Origin: Petunia secreta
Taxonomy: Eukaryota > Streptophyta > Magnoliopsida > Solanales > Solanaceae
Assembly: GCA_029990175.1 (NCBI GenBank)
Contig: JARKIP010000011.1
Span: 7,502,001 to 7,566,000, forward strand
Length of the DNA: 64,000 bases
Direction of reading: 5' to 3'
Shown: positions 34,617 through 46,300 of the stretch, in pieces
Position numbering within the stretch: position 1 is the first letter of the stretch
Layout of the letters: every line of letters begins with the position of its first letter
Translations under genes and position numbers: made by a program
The notes under the pieces: model-generated
Seen by the model: only the letters and a program-made list of their open reading frames with translations
Told to the model about the DNA's origin: nothing
The model's database searches: none

Positions 34617-36682
34617 TTACAAGAACATTTTCATTATTCCCTTAAGTTTTTTAGTACTTTGATCTGCAAATTGAAGAGAAACAACTGTATTTTTCATCTC
34701 ACCAAGATCCAATTTTTTAAAAATAGACAATGGCATCAAATTAATTGAAGCTCCAGAATCACAAAGTGCTTTTTCAAAATGTAATCCTCCCAAAGTACAT
34801 GGAATTGTAAAACTTCTTGGATCACCGAGATTTTGTGGTAGCTTATTTTGAAGTATAACACTGCATTTTTCAGTAAGCATTACCACAGAAACTTCTTCTA
34901 ATTTTCTTTTCTTTGACAAGATTTCTTTTAAAAATTTGGCATATGAGGGCATTTGCAACAAAGCATCAGTAAAAGAAATATTAATGTGAATTTGCTTTAA
35001 AATTTTCAAAAACTTTGCAAATTGATTATCAAGATTTTCTCTTTTCATTTTTTGTGGAAAAAGAATTATCAGAGTGAGAGGAGTTACTTTTTCAATATTT
35101 TTTTCTTTTTTCTGGACATCTTTCTCTTGTGACAGTTCACTAGGTGTTTCAACATTCTTACCGTTGTCTACATGTTGCTCTGGTTGGTTCTTTTCTTGTT
35201 TGTCAGCATATGGATCATTAAGATTCTTACCTGACCGTCAGGCAATGGCCTTAAAGTGTTCTTTTGAATTTTTCTATGTATTTCTTGGTAAGGGACCTTG
35301 AATCTTTCCTGAAACAAGAGTTGCCAATTGGCACACCTAAATTTCCAAATTCTTTAGGGCAGAATTTTGCCTTTCCATTTTCTCGTCAGTGGCTTTAATG
35401 TACTTGTACAAAAGGTCATCTAGACTTTGATGGGCTTGTTGAGGCCTTTGTTGATATGGAGCTGCTTGCTGATATGGCCTGAACTTCGGTTGCATACGAT
35501 TTTGATTCTGGTATCAAGGTGGTCTTGTACCTATTGCTTCTGGAAGCTTTGAGAATTCTCAGCACCATTTGGATTACTCCATTGAAATCCTGGAAGTTTT
35601 TGTGCCATTGGACTTCCAAAAGGGTATGGCTTGTACCCGATGGCATTGACCTGTTCATCATTCTGATTGGTTGTTTGGTATTTATGGTTCATATAGTTTC
35701 CTCCACACATGTCGAAAGTCCCAGACTGGCTTGGTTGTTGTGTATTAACCTGAAAAGATTCAAACTTTTGTGCCAAAGAAACAATCTGTTGTGTTAGTGT
35801 ATTTAAAGCATATGCATGATTTACTGTAGCAGCTCTTTTTATTACTACACGATCAGATGGCCATTGAATAGCATTTTCAGAATTTCATTCAACAGTGGTT
35901 TTGCCCATTATGGAACCTCCTGCAGCTACATCTATCACATTTTTAGAAGATGGTTTTAGCCTGTGATAGAAAATGTACAGCTGCATATGTTCAGGAATGT
36001 CATGATGTGGATATTTTCTTAGCATTGTTTTTAATCTTTCTCATGCTTGATAAATTGACTCAGTGTCACTCTACAAGAAATTAGAAATATCTTGTTTTAA
36101 TTTTGTTGTTTTAGCAGGGGAAAAATATTTATTTAAAAATATTTGAGTTATCTGGTCCCATGTAGTAATAAAACCTTCAGGTAAACTATGCAACCAAGTC
36201 TTGGCATCTCCTTTTAAAGAAAAAAGAAATAGCCTTAACTTGATTTCTTTAGGAGATACTCCATTACATTTAGCAGTTTCAACTAGTTCCAAGAAATCAA
36301 TTAAATGACTGTGTGGATCTTCACTTGGATCACCGGTGAAAGCACATAATTATTGAATAGTTTGAATAAGGCCGGTCCTGATTTAAAAGTTGTTGGCTGC
36401 AACTGGGGGTTTTCTCACACTAGACTCACAGTTGAAGCGGTCTGATCTAGAATATTCCCTTAGGATTCTGTTTGCTGATCTTGGTGCCACTTCGTCAAAC
36501 TGATCTTTTACAATGACTGTTGGATCAACTCCCAGTTGGTTGTTGTCATCTCTTAGTTGCTGCTCTATTTTGTCACAAGTTGCGTTTTGAGACGATGATG
36601 CTCGTCCTTTCATGCTCAACCATAAAGATTTTTCAATTTTAGGATCGTAAATGACCAAGTCTTTGTTAGTAGAGCGGGTCAT
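34617..36682 (-). pseudogene. Athila-type gag and protease (degenerate)
   Basis: Gag starts at 36682 (MTRSTNKDLVIYDPK). The capsid core at 36292-36071 contains LRLFLFSLKGDAKTWLHSLP and ITQIFLNKYFSPAKT, characteristic of Athila gag. Glutamine- and asparagine-rich gag sequence follows at 35776-35416. Protease is in 35048-34617: GLHFEKALCDSGASINLMP with the DSG triad and LGEMKNTVVSLQFADQSTK. At least three frame breaks separate the pieces. Normal element order places it between the primer site and RT. Confidence 0.82.
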
Positions 36683-36689
36683 AAACTAC

Positions 36690-37852
36690 TTTAAATTCTT
36701 AAAAATAATTTTTAAAGTAATAGTAATAACAGTACCAGAAAAAAAATAGTATAAGAGAAAAAAAATATAAAGACAATAAAAATAGTAGATGATAAAGTAA
36801 ACTAGTTAATAATAATAATAAAAAAAATTAAGTATATGCCTTATTTTACTCTTCTTTTTTTTTGTTGATAAAAGTAGCAGAAAGAAGTACTAAAAATAAA
36901 ATAAGTTATACAACACTATTAAATAAAAATGGTAAGTTTACTTGCTAAACGAAAAATGCTGTTACTACTTATAAGTTACAGTGACAAATAAAAATAATAT
37001 GAAAGACTACAATGATGAAAAAAATGGTGATAAATAGAATATTTAGTTACTATAGATTATAGTTATATTACTTAAAAAAAGTAGATATAATAAAAGTAAC
37101 AGAAATATAAAGAAGACAATAAGTAGTAATAGTAGTGACAGTAAAAAATAAAAAAAATAAATATATTATAGTTATCATATAGATAAAAACGTTAGTACTA
37201 CTACTAACAGAGAAAGCTATGATGGTAATAAAAAGTTGAAGATAGAAAATCTAAACAAAGAATAATTAGAACAGTAGTAATAGTAATTGTAGTGATAAGT
37301 AACAATAATAAAGAAATACACAATTTAAATAATAAGATAATGATAAGAGTACAATACAATAATAGTTATAATAAAAATAATAATAGTATTAAAGAGTTGA
37401 AAAAAAAAAGACAGTAATAGTAATACCAATAATTGTAACAACAGAAAAAACGTAAAAGACAAAGATGGTAGTTACTAGTACAAGAAAATAGAAATAATAT
37501 GACAATTAGTTATTATATATATATAGAAAGAGTAGTAAGAAATGGTTTTTAAGAGATAGAGACAATAATGAAAGTAAAATGATAAAAGATGTACTAAACA
37601 GAAACTAAAATATTAGAAGTATAAAGAAAATATTAAAAATAGTAATGAAAATATTAGAAAGAGTATTTGAGTAACAATGAAATATTAGAAGGACTACTTG
37701 AGTAACAAGGAAATATTAGAAGGAGTACTTGAGTAACAACAAAATGTTATAGTTAATATATTAGTAACTATTAATAGTTATGGTAATATTAATTATAATT
37801 ATATGTTCTCAAACTAGTAACAAAATATTTAGTCCGAAGTAAATATCTGCCA
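36690..37852 (-). other. AT-rich 5' leader of the Athila element
   Basis: Over 1.1 kb made mostly of irregular AATAGTA/AGTAATA-like repeats between the primer site and gag. No ORF. Two similar ~50-bp units (gaaatattagaaggagtacttgag and variants) are repeated around 37630-37740. Confidence 0.6.
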
Positions 37853-37872
37853 ATTCCCGGAAACGGCGCCGA
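37853..37872 (-). other. primer-binding site of the Athila element, tRNA-Asp type
   Basis: Minus strand reads tcggcgccgtttccggga, close to the complement of tRNA-Asp (GGCGCCGTTGCCGGGGA as recalled), five bases after the LTR. Supports Athila/Tat-type priming and minus orientation. Confidence 0.8.
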
Positions 37873-37877
37873 AAATT

Positions 37878-38879
37878 TGACGAGGTCAAAGTGAATAGGA
37901 TTTTTTTGCTCGTGCTTTGTTAAATTATAGTATAGTTTAAGATATCGTCTTACAGAGATTGATAAATCGATGCTACATACCTGTAATATTTCGAATACTA
38001 TTTGAGAGAATTAAATTGATGAAAAGTGAATTTTTGAGCTTTAATTAACTTTAACTAAAACAAAAGAACTTCCAAAAAATTTTCAATTTAAAAAGAGTTG
38101 GGAATCATTGAATTCACTTGATAATATTTGTAATAAAAACCTCAATTTTGACATGTATTTTTCTAAAGAATAATTGTTTCTAACATTCCCGCACAGTGTA
38201 AAATGTGAAATAGATAATTTCAGGCCAAGTATGTATTAAAATTGAGATAAGTCTTATAAATATATCAAGCTTCATCAACTATCCCAACAAAAAGAAATTA
38301 CTCAATTATAGAGTATGAAAATATAAAAAAGGAATTTAAAAGACTTATATTTAAAAGTAGGAGTATTTTACTAATAGCAAAAGAAAGACAAGAGAAAGAG
38401 TAATAGCTATTCTATGACTTGGTGATCAACTACGGGAGAGTTGTCCTCTATTTATAGATAATTATTTCTTTATTAAGTCTTGTAATGTCAAGTGATGAAG
38501 ATGTGTAACAAGTCTTTTGCAAAATGATATGGATACGTGAAGTCTTCCCTTGCTCCTTTATTTGCTTTAATTCTACATTCTTTTATTAAATGTATAATTC
38601 CATATTACCAAGATGTATAATAAGGAACAAATATTGTAGCCAAAATATGTAACAACTTTCTTGCATAGTGAGGAAGACATGTCGTGGACTTCTTCTTGCA
38701 TATGTAAAACTCTTCTTCCTTTGTTATTTTCTTTATTCATGATCTATTTATCTTTCTAAGTATTCTTTTCTGTGCAAGATTTGTTAGAAAATATAGGAGA
38801 ATTGAATATATTTATTCATGCTTTTATTTAAAATATATAATTCTATATAAGAAAATACACGAATAAATTATATTCATCA
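37878..38879 (-). repeat. Athila-type LTR C (5' LTR), with an internal deletion
   Basis: 1002 bp. Ends match LTRs A, B and D, but about 390 bp between 'gaataattgttt' and 'ctaacattcccgc' (near 38180) are missing compared with copies A and B. It is followed by the TSD catta at 38880-38884. Confidence 0.85.
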
Positions 38880-39070
38880 CATTACTTGTGATTTTAATAT
38901 ATTCGTACTATCTCATTTTTCACGTCTTATGATAAGTAGTGTATGTGTCAATTTAATATTACCTTTTATATTTATGTGGTTTTAAAATATTTTTTTCTTT
39001 TCAGCCGTCAATCCCACTTGTCCTTGGAATGACAAAAAGGTTTCTTTCCCGCTTCCTAGCATCATTAGTA

Positions 39071-39083
39071 CCCCCCCCCCCCC
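39071..39083 (+). repeat. poly-C run of 13
   Basis: Homopolymer upstream of the SIRE envelope-like region; length may vary or reflect a sequencing limit. Confidence 0.8.
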
Positions 39084-39220
39084 TATGCAGACGCAACCCC
39101 TGACATGACCCAACGCCTCGATTCACTCCTATAGAAAACCTTTTCCTCTTCTAAATTCATTCACTTTCTCTCTCGCCTCTGCACTATAACATTCGCTGTC
39201 CCTTTTTTTGAAAATCATCA

Positions 39221-40462
39221 TGGGAAAATCAAAGAAGCCTACTACCACCACTTGAAAAAGCCCTAGAGTCTCATCCAAAATACCATGTCCGTCATCCCTG
39301 TTAATGTCGACTCCAATCATTCTGAAAATACCCTATCTTTTTCGGAGAAATCTATGGAAAATTCAACTCTCACCAAAAGAAAGGGAAATCGTCCAGTAGA
39401 ACAGGAGGAAGTTGACCTCTAAACGTAGAAAACCTGACACTCCTGAATTTGACGATTTTGTTGATATTTGGAACCCCTCTTATGCAGAAAAATTTCACTT
39501 TCTCAAAGACAAGCCTATGGCACATGGTCGTGCAGTTGATTTGGATTGCATGGAAGACTTAAACTGTAATATTAAAGCTTCTTTACTTATCAAGGCTGGA
39601 TTAATATTTTCTCTATAAGCCCAGAAGAAGTCTGTGAAGATCTGGTACGTTTATTCTATGCAAATCTCCAACCATCTGGCGATGATGGTGTGGAAATTAT
39701 GGTTCGTAGCACTCGTATTATGGTAAATCCAACCACTCTGGGATTCTTAACTATTACTAGTTTTCTGGTTTCTCTGAGTTTATCAAAGTTGGCTGGCCTT
39801 CTAAGTGTGAAGTTAATTTCGAACACGCTAAAATGCGTGTAAGTGAAAACTATGCTGATATCTCTAAAGGTCATCAATTAGGCCCTAATAACTTGTCTTT
39901 TGAATGTCGTGTTATTGCTCACATTGTTAGAACAACTCTTCTTCCTCGTACTGGCTCTCTCAGTACTCTTTCTCATAGAGACACCTTGCTTGTTTACAGT
40001 TTGATAACTAAAAAAAAATTAAATCTTTGTACCTGGATTGTGAACTATATGTTCGAAAGCTCGTCTGATATGGCCTCTCTTCCCTAAGGTAAGCTTATTA
40101 TGAGAATCCTGAAGTTTTATAAAGTTAATCTTGCTGGATGCAAATTTGTCAGCAACAGTGGTTGTTACAATGCTCGTGCCTTTGCCTCCATGGGCTATAC
40201 TCGTGTAGATGGTCAATGGGTTAAAAATGAAACCCAAGACACTCCTAAAGGAGCCACTGGGAACACTTCTATTCCAAATGATTTGGCTGGTCCTTCAAAT
40301 CCTTCTGACCTTGATAACTCTACTGTATTTGCCAAACTGCTTAAAGAAGTTGAATATCTAAGAGATTTGTTGATGAGTGTTCAGTACAAACAGGATCAGT
40401 TGTCTACTTCTATCGCTGAAGTTGACCTTGACACTAGTAAAGTCTCGCTGAAAAATTGATAA
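39221..40462 (+). pseudogene. SIRE envelope-like (ORF3) relic
   Basis: Located between RNase H and the 3' LTR of the SIRE element once the Athila insertion is removed, where SIRE-group elements carry an envelope-like ORF. Readable pieces: MGKSKKPTTTT near 39221, SKRRKPDTPEFDDFVDIW near 39415, LSFECRVIAHIVRTTLLPR near 39893, HRDTLLVYSLITKKKLN near 39976 and WIVNYMF near 40036. A C-terminal part with a probable coiled coil (LLKEVEYLRDLLMSVQYKQD) ends near 40460. At least one stop near 39254, frameshifts near 39410 and 39620 and a stop at about 40085 break it. No hydrophobic fusion or membrane segment is evident. The function of such ORFs is unproven. Confidence 0.6.
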
Positions 40463-40888
40463 TGCAGTCAGAGACTCAGCAGCTGCCATTCGTCGAGTGC
40501 ATGAATGCATTGATGCAGCATCTGAGAACATTCAGGGAAGGATTAACACTATCTCTACAGGTATGCAGCGGAAATTAGACCGGATGACTGATAATGTGGT
40601 CAATACCCCGACCTCCTTCCATGCTCCCCGTTGATGTTATCATTTATTCAGATACAATTTTAGTACTTTTATCTTTTAGTCTGTAATATTTAATAATTTT
40701 AGCCAGGATTACTCCTTTTTTGCTGATTCCAAAGGGGGAGAAATACTATGATATGTTTTGTGCAGGGAAACAGGGGGGAGCAACTATGACTAAGTTGCTC
40801 TGAATCAATGTTAATGATTAAGCTATACCTATGATAAAGTATTGTGCAGGATAACTCCTTTGCGCAGGGAAACATGGGGAGCAACTAT
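40463..40888 (+). other. SIRE 3' untranslated region, left of the chromovirus insertion
   Basis: Contains repeated motifs 'gtgcagggaaacaggggg', 'gcgcagggaaacatgggg' and 'gagcaactatgacta'. The same motif family resumes at 48430-48719, showing that the chromovirus split one region. Confidence 0.75.
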
Positions 40889-40893
40889 GACTA

Positions 40894-41644
40894 TGGTGCA
40901 ATGCAATTCCCGAAGGGATTGCTAGCACAAACGCGGAAGAACAAACAATAAAGATAAAGATAAAAGCAAGACAAAACTTGCTTCTTTCGAAAGAACAGTG
41001 AGGAACCTGTCTCAAAGCTCAATCAAAAGGGATACAAGGATCACCTATACTATGCAACAATCCTCAAGAGAACATTGCCTCTTGCAAACTGAATGATCAA
41101 GAGGAATGTTCAATCGGACTAACCGAAAGCCACAAGTCCTTAAAAGCCCTCACCGGGGTTTTGCTCACGACGGAGACAAGAAGAAATGTGCTCGGCACTT
41201 TCATTCAATTCATCAATGTTTCAAAAACTAGGTACTTACAATGAAAGGAAACAGTGTTTATATAGGAAATACAAAGGGTAAACTAGTAAATAGGTCACAG
41301 TTGACCAATAGAAATAAGCCACGCAGGGCTGAGTTAAAATGTGTTCGGCAGACTTTAACTTCGGTAAGCCTTGGCTTCGGTTCTCGATTGTCTGCTCGGA
41401 CACACACTTGCCTTTGGACGCTCAATTGTCTTCGAGCTCAATGTCCTCGGTCACCTTGCCTTCGGGCTCAAATCTGAAGATAATGCCTTCGATTCTTGAG
41501 CTCGGCCACTCAGCTTCGGAGCAATTGTTTTCCTTCGGCCAGGCTAAGTGAACGTGCACATCGTGCAGCAGCTTGGCTTGGCTTCTTGTCATCGGTCTCC
41601 TCGGTGGATCGATCACTTGATCAGCACGTGATCGGGCTGCATCA
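40894..41644 (-). repeat. 3' LTR of the chromovirus
   Basis: Minus strand TGATGCAGCCCG...ATTGCACCA. TATA box ctatataaa at 41265-41257 (minus). The last ~73 codons of pol lie inside it (41644-41422). Confidence 0.92.
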
Positions 41645-43395
41645 TCCTCCCCTACTTGAGAAGATTTCGTCCTCGAAATCAAGCCCTCCTCGTCCTCCGA
41701 AGTTGGACCTACAACACAAGGAACTAAGTCAGCAACATTAAAGGTGTTGGACACGTTATACTCACCAGGGAGGTCGATCACGTAGGCATTGTTGTTGATC
41801 TTGGTCAACACTTGAAATGGACCATCCCCTCGAGGAGCCAACTTTCCTTTCCTTTGGGTCGGGAAGCGTTCCTTTCGGAAGTGAACCCAAACCCAATCTC
41901 CCTTCTTTAATTCCAACTTTTTACGCCCCTTGTTTTTCTTTAAGGCAACCTTTGCATAGGCCTCCTCGAGGTTCTTCTTCACCTTTGCATGCAATTCGAT
42001 CAAGGCAGCTGCTCTTCGAGTACCTTCAAAATCAAGAACAGAATCTCGAGGCAATGGGGTTAAATCAAGTGGAATCAAAGGATTAAAGCCATACACACAT
42101 TCAAACGGGGTCATGTTGATCATTCTATGCACCGTTCGATTGTATGCAAACTCCATCATGGGCAAACGATCAGCCCAGTTTCCAACCTTCCCTTTGGTCA
42201 TTGCCCGAAGCAAAGATCCCAAGGTTCGGTTAACTACCTCGGTCTGTCCATCAGTCTGAGGATGGTGAGACGTCGAGAATAGTAGCTTGGTGCCGAGGGC
42301 ACCCCACAAACATTTCCAAAAATGACTCAAGAACTTTGAGTCTCGATCACTCACAATAGTACGAGGTACACCATGCAATTTTAACACATTAGACACAAAC
42401 AATGTAGCTACATGCTGTGCATCATCACACTTTTTGCAAGGAATAAAGTGAGCCATTTTTGAAAAACGGTCAACCACAACGAAGATGCTATCATGTCCTC
42501 CCCCCGACCTCGGTAACCCCAAGACAAAGTCCATGGATATATCAACCCAAGGTCGATCAGGCACAGGCAACGGGGTGTACAATCCATGAGGGTTGGACTT
42601 CGATTTTGCTTTCTTGCAAACGAGACAAGCGTTGCAAAGCTTTTCCACATCCCGTCGCATTTTGGGCCAATGGAACTGCTCGGTCAAGATACCAAGAGTT
42701 TTATCGACATCGAAGTGCCCCATTAGTCCACCTGAGTGAGCTTCTCGAACCAAGAGCTCTCTCCACGATGACACTGGCACACAAACCCTCCCATTTTTGA
42801 AGAGGCAGCCATCATGCCTCTGATATTTCTCAACCTTTCGGCCACTCAAGATTGTGTCTCGAACACATTTCAGCTTGGGATCGTCCTCGTACATCGACTT
42901 GATGCTTTCGAATCCCATGAGCCTAGAGGCGAGAGTGGTCGCTAAGGCAAATTTCCTTGATAGCGCATCGGCCACAACATTATCTTTTCCCTTTTTGTAA
43001 TGAATTACATAGGGAAAGCTTTCAATGAATTCAACCCACTTGGCATGTCTTCGATTCAATTTCTCCTGACCTCGGAGATGTTTCAAAGACTCATGATCAC
43101 TTTTGATCACAAACTCTCGAGGCCACAAATAATGCTGCCAATGGGCGAGTGCTCGAACGAGGGCATACAACTCTTTGTCATACGTAGAGTAATTCAAAGT
43201 TGCACCCTTAAGCTTTTCGCTAAAGTAAGCGATCGGCTTCGAGTCTTGCATCAGCACTCCTCCAATCCCAACTCCAGACGCATCACACTCGACTTCGAAT
43301 GCTTTGCCGAAATCAGGGAGTTGCAACAACGGGGCAGAACAAAGCCTCCGCTTCAACTCTTTGGAAAGCCCTCTCTTGGGACTCTCCCCACACAA
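41422..43395 (-). CDS. pol: chromovirus pol, part 2: RNase H, integrase and C-terminal extension
   Basis: 657 codons in the frame that follows the frameshift near 43360. RNase H at the start: VECDASGVGIGGVLMQ, NYSTYDKELYALVRAL and IKSDHESLKHL. Integrase zinc motif: HSGGLMGHFDVDKTLG with CNACLVCKK. The catalytic core carries ISMDFVLGLPR, VSDRDSKFLSHFW and HPQTDGQTEVVNR, i.e. D, D, E. The C-terminal domain includes GPFQVLTKINNNAYVIDL and YNVSNTFNVADL. The last ~73 residues (from DDAARSRADQV, with PMTRSQAKLLHDVHVHL) are encoded inside the 3' LTR. That tail resembles the position of the CR motif of CRM elements thought to guide integration; I infer but cannot show a targeting role. The nominal start at 43395 is not a real start. 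Confidence 0.88.
   Translation of the reverse strand: MCGESPKRGLSKELKRRLCSAPLLQLPDFGKAFEVECDASGVGIGGVLMQDSKPIAYFSEKLKGATLNYSTYDKELYALVRALAHWQHYLWPREFVIKSDHESLKHLRGQEKLNRRHAKWVEFIESFPYVIHYKKGKDNVVADALSRKFALATTLASRLMGFESIKSMYEDDPKLKCVRDTILSGRKVEKYQRHDGCLFKNGRVCVPVSSWRELLVREAHSGGLMGHFDVDKTLGILTEQFHWPKMRRDVEKLCNACLVCKKAKSKSNPHGLYTPLPVPDRPWVDISMDFVLGLPRSGGGHDSIFVVVDRFSKMAHFIPCKKCDDAQHVATLFVSNVLKLHGVPRTIVSDRDSKFLSHFWKCLWGALGTKLLFSTSHHPQTDGQTEVVNRTLGSLLRAMTKGKVGNWADRLPMMEFAYNRTVHRMINMTPFECVYGFNPLIPLDLTPLPRDSVLDFEGTRRAAALIELHAKVKKNLEEAYAKVALKKNKGRKKLELKKGDWVWVHFRKERFPTQRKGKLAPRGDGPFQVLTKINNNAYVIDLPGEYNVSNTFNVADLVPCVVGPTSEDEEGLISRTKSSQVGEDDAARSRADQVIDPPRRPMTRSQAKLLHDVHVHLAWPKENNCSEAEWPSSRIEGIIFRFEPEGKVTEDIELEDN
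41645..41658 (-). other. polypurine tract of the chromovirus, inside the pol reading frame
   Basis: Minus strand caagtaggggagga directly before the LTR. In the pol frame it encodes QVGED, so the tract is both coding and the plus-strand primer. Confidence 0.75.
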
Positions 43396-46300
43396 ATGGA
43401 TTGTCTTTCTTCACCAGCTCGGTTAAAGGAGCTGCCACGGTGCTAAAGTCACGAACAAACCTTTGGTAAAAGCTAGCTAAGCCATGGAAGCTACGAACTT
43501 GTGATACCGAGGTTGGAGTTGGCCAATCTTTGATGGCTTCGACTTTTGATTCGTCGACTTCGACACCATTAGCACTGACAACAAATCCAAGAAAGACTAC
43601 ACGATCGACACCAAAGGCGCATTTCTTGAAGTTGGCATACAACTTCTCTTCTCGTAGCTTCTCGAGCACTTGCCTTAGGTGGTCGACATGTTCATCCACG
43701 GTTCTGCTATAAACAAGTATGTCATCGAAATAAACGACAACGAACTTATTTATGAACGGTTTGAGCACATGGTTCATCAGTCGCATGAATGTGCTCGGTG
43801 CATTGGATAAGCCAAAAGGCATCACCAACCATTCATAGAGACCGAATTTGGTCTTGAATGCGGTTTTCCACTCGTCCCCGGGTTTCATTCGGATCTGGTG
43901 GTAACCGGACCTGAGGTCTATCTTCGAAAAGCATGAAGAACCACTTAACTCATCTAGCATGTCATCTAATCGAGGGATAGGATGACGATACTTTACCGTT
44001 ATTTTGTTGACTGCTCGACAGTCAACACACATTCGCCATGTTCCATCCTTCTTCGGGACAAGGATCACAGGAACGGCGCAAGGACTCAAGCTCTCACGAA
44101 CGAGGCCCTTGTTCAGCAGTTCATCAACCTGCCGTTGGAGCTCTTTGGTGTCTTCGGGATTACACCGGTATGCAGGTTTGTTAGGGATTTGAGACCCTGG
44201 TACGAAGTCAATTTGGTGCTCGATTCCTCTCAACGGAGGTAATCCACCTGGCATTTCCTCGGGAAACATGTCCTCGAAGTCCTGCAAAACTTTATGAACA
44301 AACAAAGGCAAAGGGTTATCAATAGAAAAATCATCATTAGAGTTTAGAAGGATACCCTTATGCACGAGGCAAATCATCATCTGACCGTGGTCGTTGCCTC
44401 GTAAGATCTCACCGGGTTGCATGATTGCACAAATTCCTTTCACTTCGATCGGTGAGTTTGTCTCTTCGGGCCCCAATTTTGCTCCTATCGGAAGCTTAGC
44501 TTTGGCCGCTTCTTTCAATTCTTTCATTCGTTTATAGTCCTCGGTGACTTGTTTTGGAGACAAGGGTTTGAGCATGAAACTCTTCCCGTCGAGCTTCACA
44601 CTGTAAGTGTTGGATCTGCCATTGTGAACAGCTGTTCGGTCATACTGCCATGGTCGACCCAATAGCAAATGACAAGCTTGCATCGGAACCACATCGAATA
44701 TCATTTCATCTTGATACTCTCCGATTTTGAACTTGATCCACGCCTGTTTGACAACTCTCAATTCTCCACACTCATTCAGCCATTGTAACTTGTAAGGGTG
44801 GGGATGCTTCATCGTAGGTAATCCCATTTGTGAAACCAGAGTTTGGCTCACTACATTGGCACAACTACCGGAATCAATGATCATCGAACACACCTTTCCC
44901 CTCACTCGACATCGGGCATGAAAGAGGTTTTCTCTTTGGTTGTCCTCTTCTTCAAGAGTCATGCAGCTCAAATTCCTTCGAACCACAAGAAACATTTCCG
45001 GATGATCAGCTTCGGCAGCCTCATGATCATCATCAACTTCAGCTCGATCAGTCTCCTCGATAATTTCCTCCTCGGTGTCACTCGCTTGCTCATGGACGGT
45101 TCCATCTTCGAGCAGAAGCATAACTTTGCGAGTTGGACACTCTTTTGCCATGTGACCATAACCTTTGCATTTGTGACACTGAATATTTGAAGCACTAGGA
45201 GAGTTGAGTTGAACTTTACCTCCCACTTCTCTTGGTTGGTTAACGGTCACACCTCTTTCGAAGGGTCTCTTCGAATCTCGAACAGCGTTAGCACTTGCTT
45301 GGTTTGGACTCTTCCATTCTTTACTTCGGTTCAAAGGAGTAGAGGTAGTAACTCCTCGATACCGGTTTGCCTTATCGTCCTTCACCAACTTTTCAGCTTC
45401 GGTGGCAGCATCAAACAAATCTTCCAACGTGTGATACACGTGGAGTCTCAACTGAGATGACACATCCCTAGCCAAGCCATTTTTGAATCTGATAATGGCT
45501 TGCTCTTCGTCTTCGACCAGATCAAGATTCAATCGAACCTTTTCAAACTCATCGTGGTACTCTTGGACGGACTTGGTCCCTTGCTTTAACTCATAGAGCT
45601 TTTGCATTTGAGTCTGCCTGTACTTGGCACTCAAATACTTACCATCCATCGCTCTCATCAACTGTGGCCATGTATTGACTACTGGATAGTCATTCCTTCG
45701 TCTATGCCTCTTGTCAGATTCCCACCATGTTGATGCATAAGCTTCGAACGAAGCAATGGCATGGGCAGCTTTTCTCTCATCGGTCATCTCATTGGTTTCA
45801 AAGATGCGCTCCATTTTAAGCTTCCATTCAAGATACTCGTCGGGATCACTAGTTCCTTTAAAGGGTGGAATAGTGATCTTGACACTGTTCAAGTTTGAGT
45901 CTCGAACAGCTCTAGCCTGTTCGGGAAACTCATCTTCTCGATCATCAGCCTCGCGCTCTATATTTCTTTCAACATTTGCGCCTCGGCCTCGACCTCGGAA
46001 ATTTCCACGTCCTCGGTGAGCTTGCCTTCGTTGAGCGAATGGCGGCTCACGCTCATATTCGTCCTCGGGAAATTCCTCTTCACCAACCTCCTCGGCAACA
46101 ACTCCAAGATCTCTCCGGGTCACTGGAGGTGGTATTCTTTCTCCTCGGGGAATGCCCAAGTTTTGGTAAGCAGCTTGGGGATTGCCCAAGTTAAGTTCTC
46201 TTCGAATTGCTTCACTTGTCAACTGATGTTGTCGTACAAGCTCAGCATACAGCTCAGGTTTCATCGGAGTGGATTGGCTTGTTCCAGCGCCGGACCCATG

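Larger units (their letters stand above)
9170..38879 (-). mobile_element. Athila-type Ty3/Gypsy complex with three LTRs, carrying a Helitron
   Basis: Bounded by a perfect 5-bp TSD catta (9165-9169 and 38880-38884). Read on the minus strand the order is 5' LTR (38879-37878), primer site, gag, protease, RT, RNase H, integrase (36.7-31.3 kb), polypurine tract (29190-29181), LTR B (29178-28890 plus 11693-10578, split by the Helitron), six bases aatttt, then LTR A (10571-9170). It sits inside the SIRE element between RNase H and the envelope-like region. A sampled comparison of LTRs B and C gives about 6% differences. Coding parts are broken. A primer site of the tRNA-Asp type and the 'cccccacgcttgaa' tract fit the Athila lineage. 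Confidence 0.82.

Noticed and set aside
37630..37745. Short spaced repeats resembling a CRISPR-like array
   Set aside because: Units are imperfect and AT-rich without unique spacers; this is leader low complexity in a plant genome.
36690..37852. AT-rich repetitive tract as a replication origin or matrix attachment region
   Set aside because: Its place between primer site and gag explains it as an Athila leader; no specific origin signal.
41241..41551. Plus-strand ORFs in the chromovirus LTRs (also 48021-48331)
   Set aside because: Opposite the pol tail and its LTR copy; duplicated only because LTRs are duplicated.
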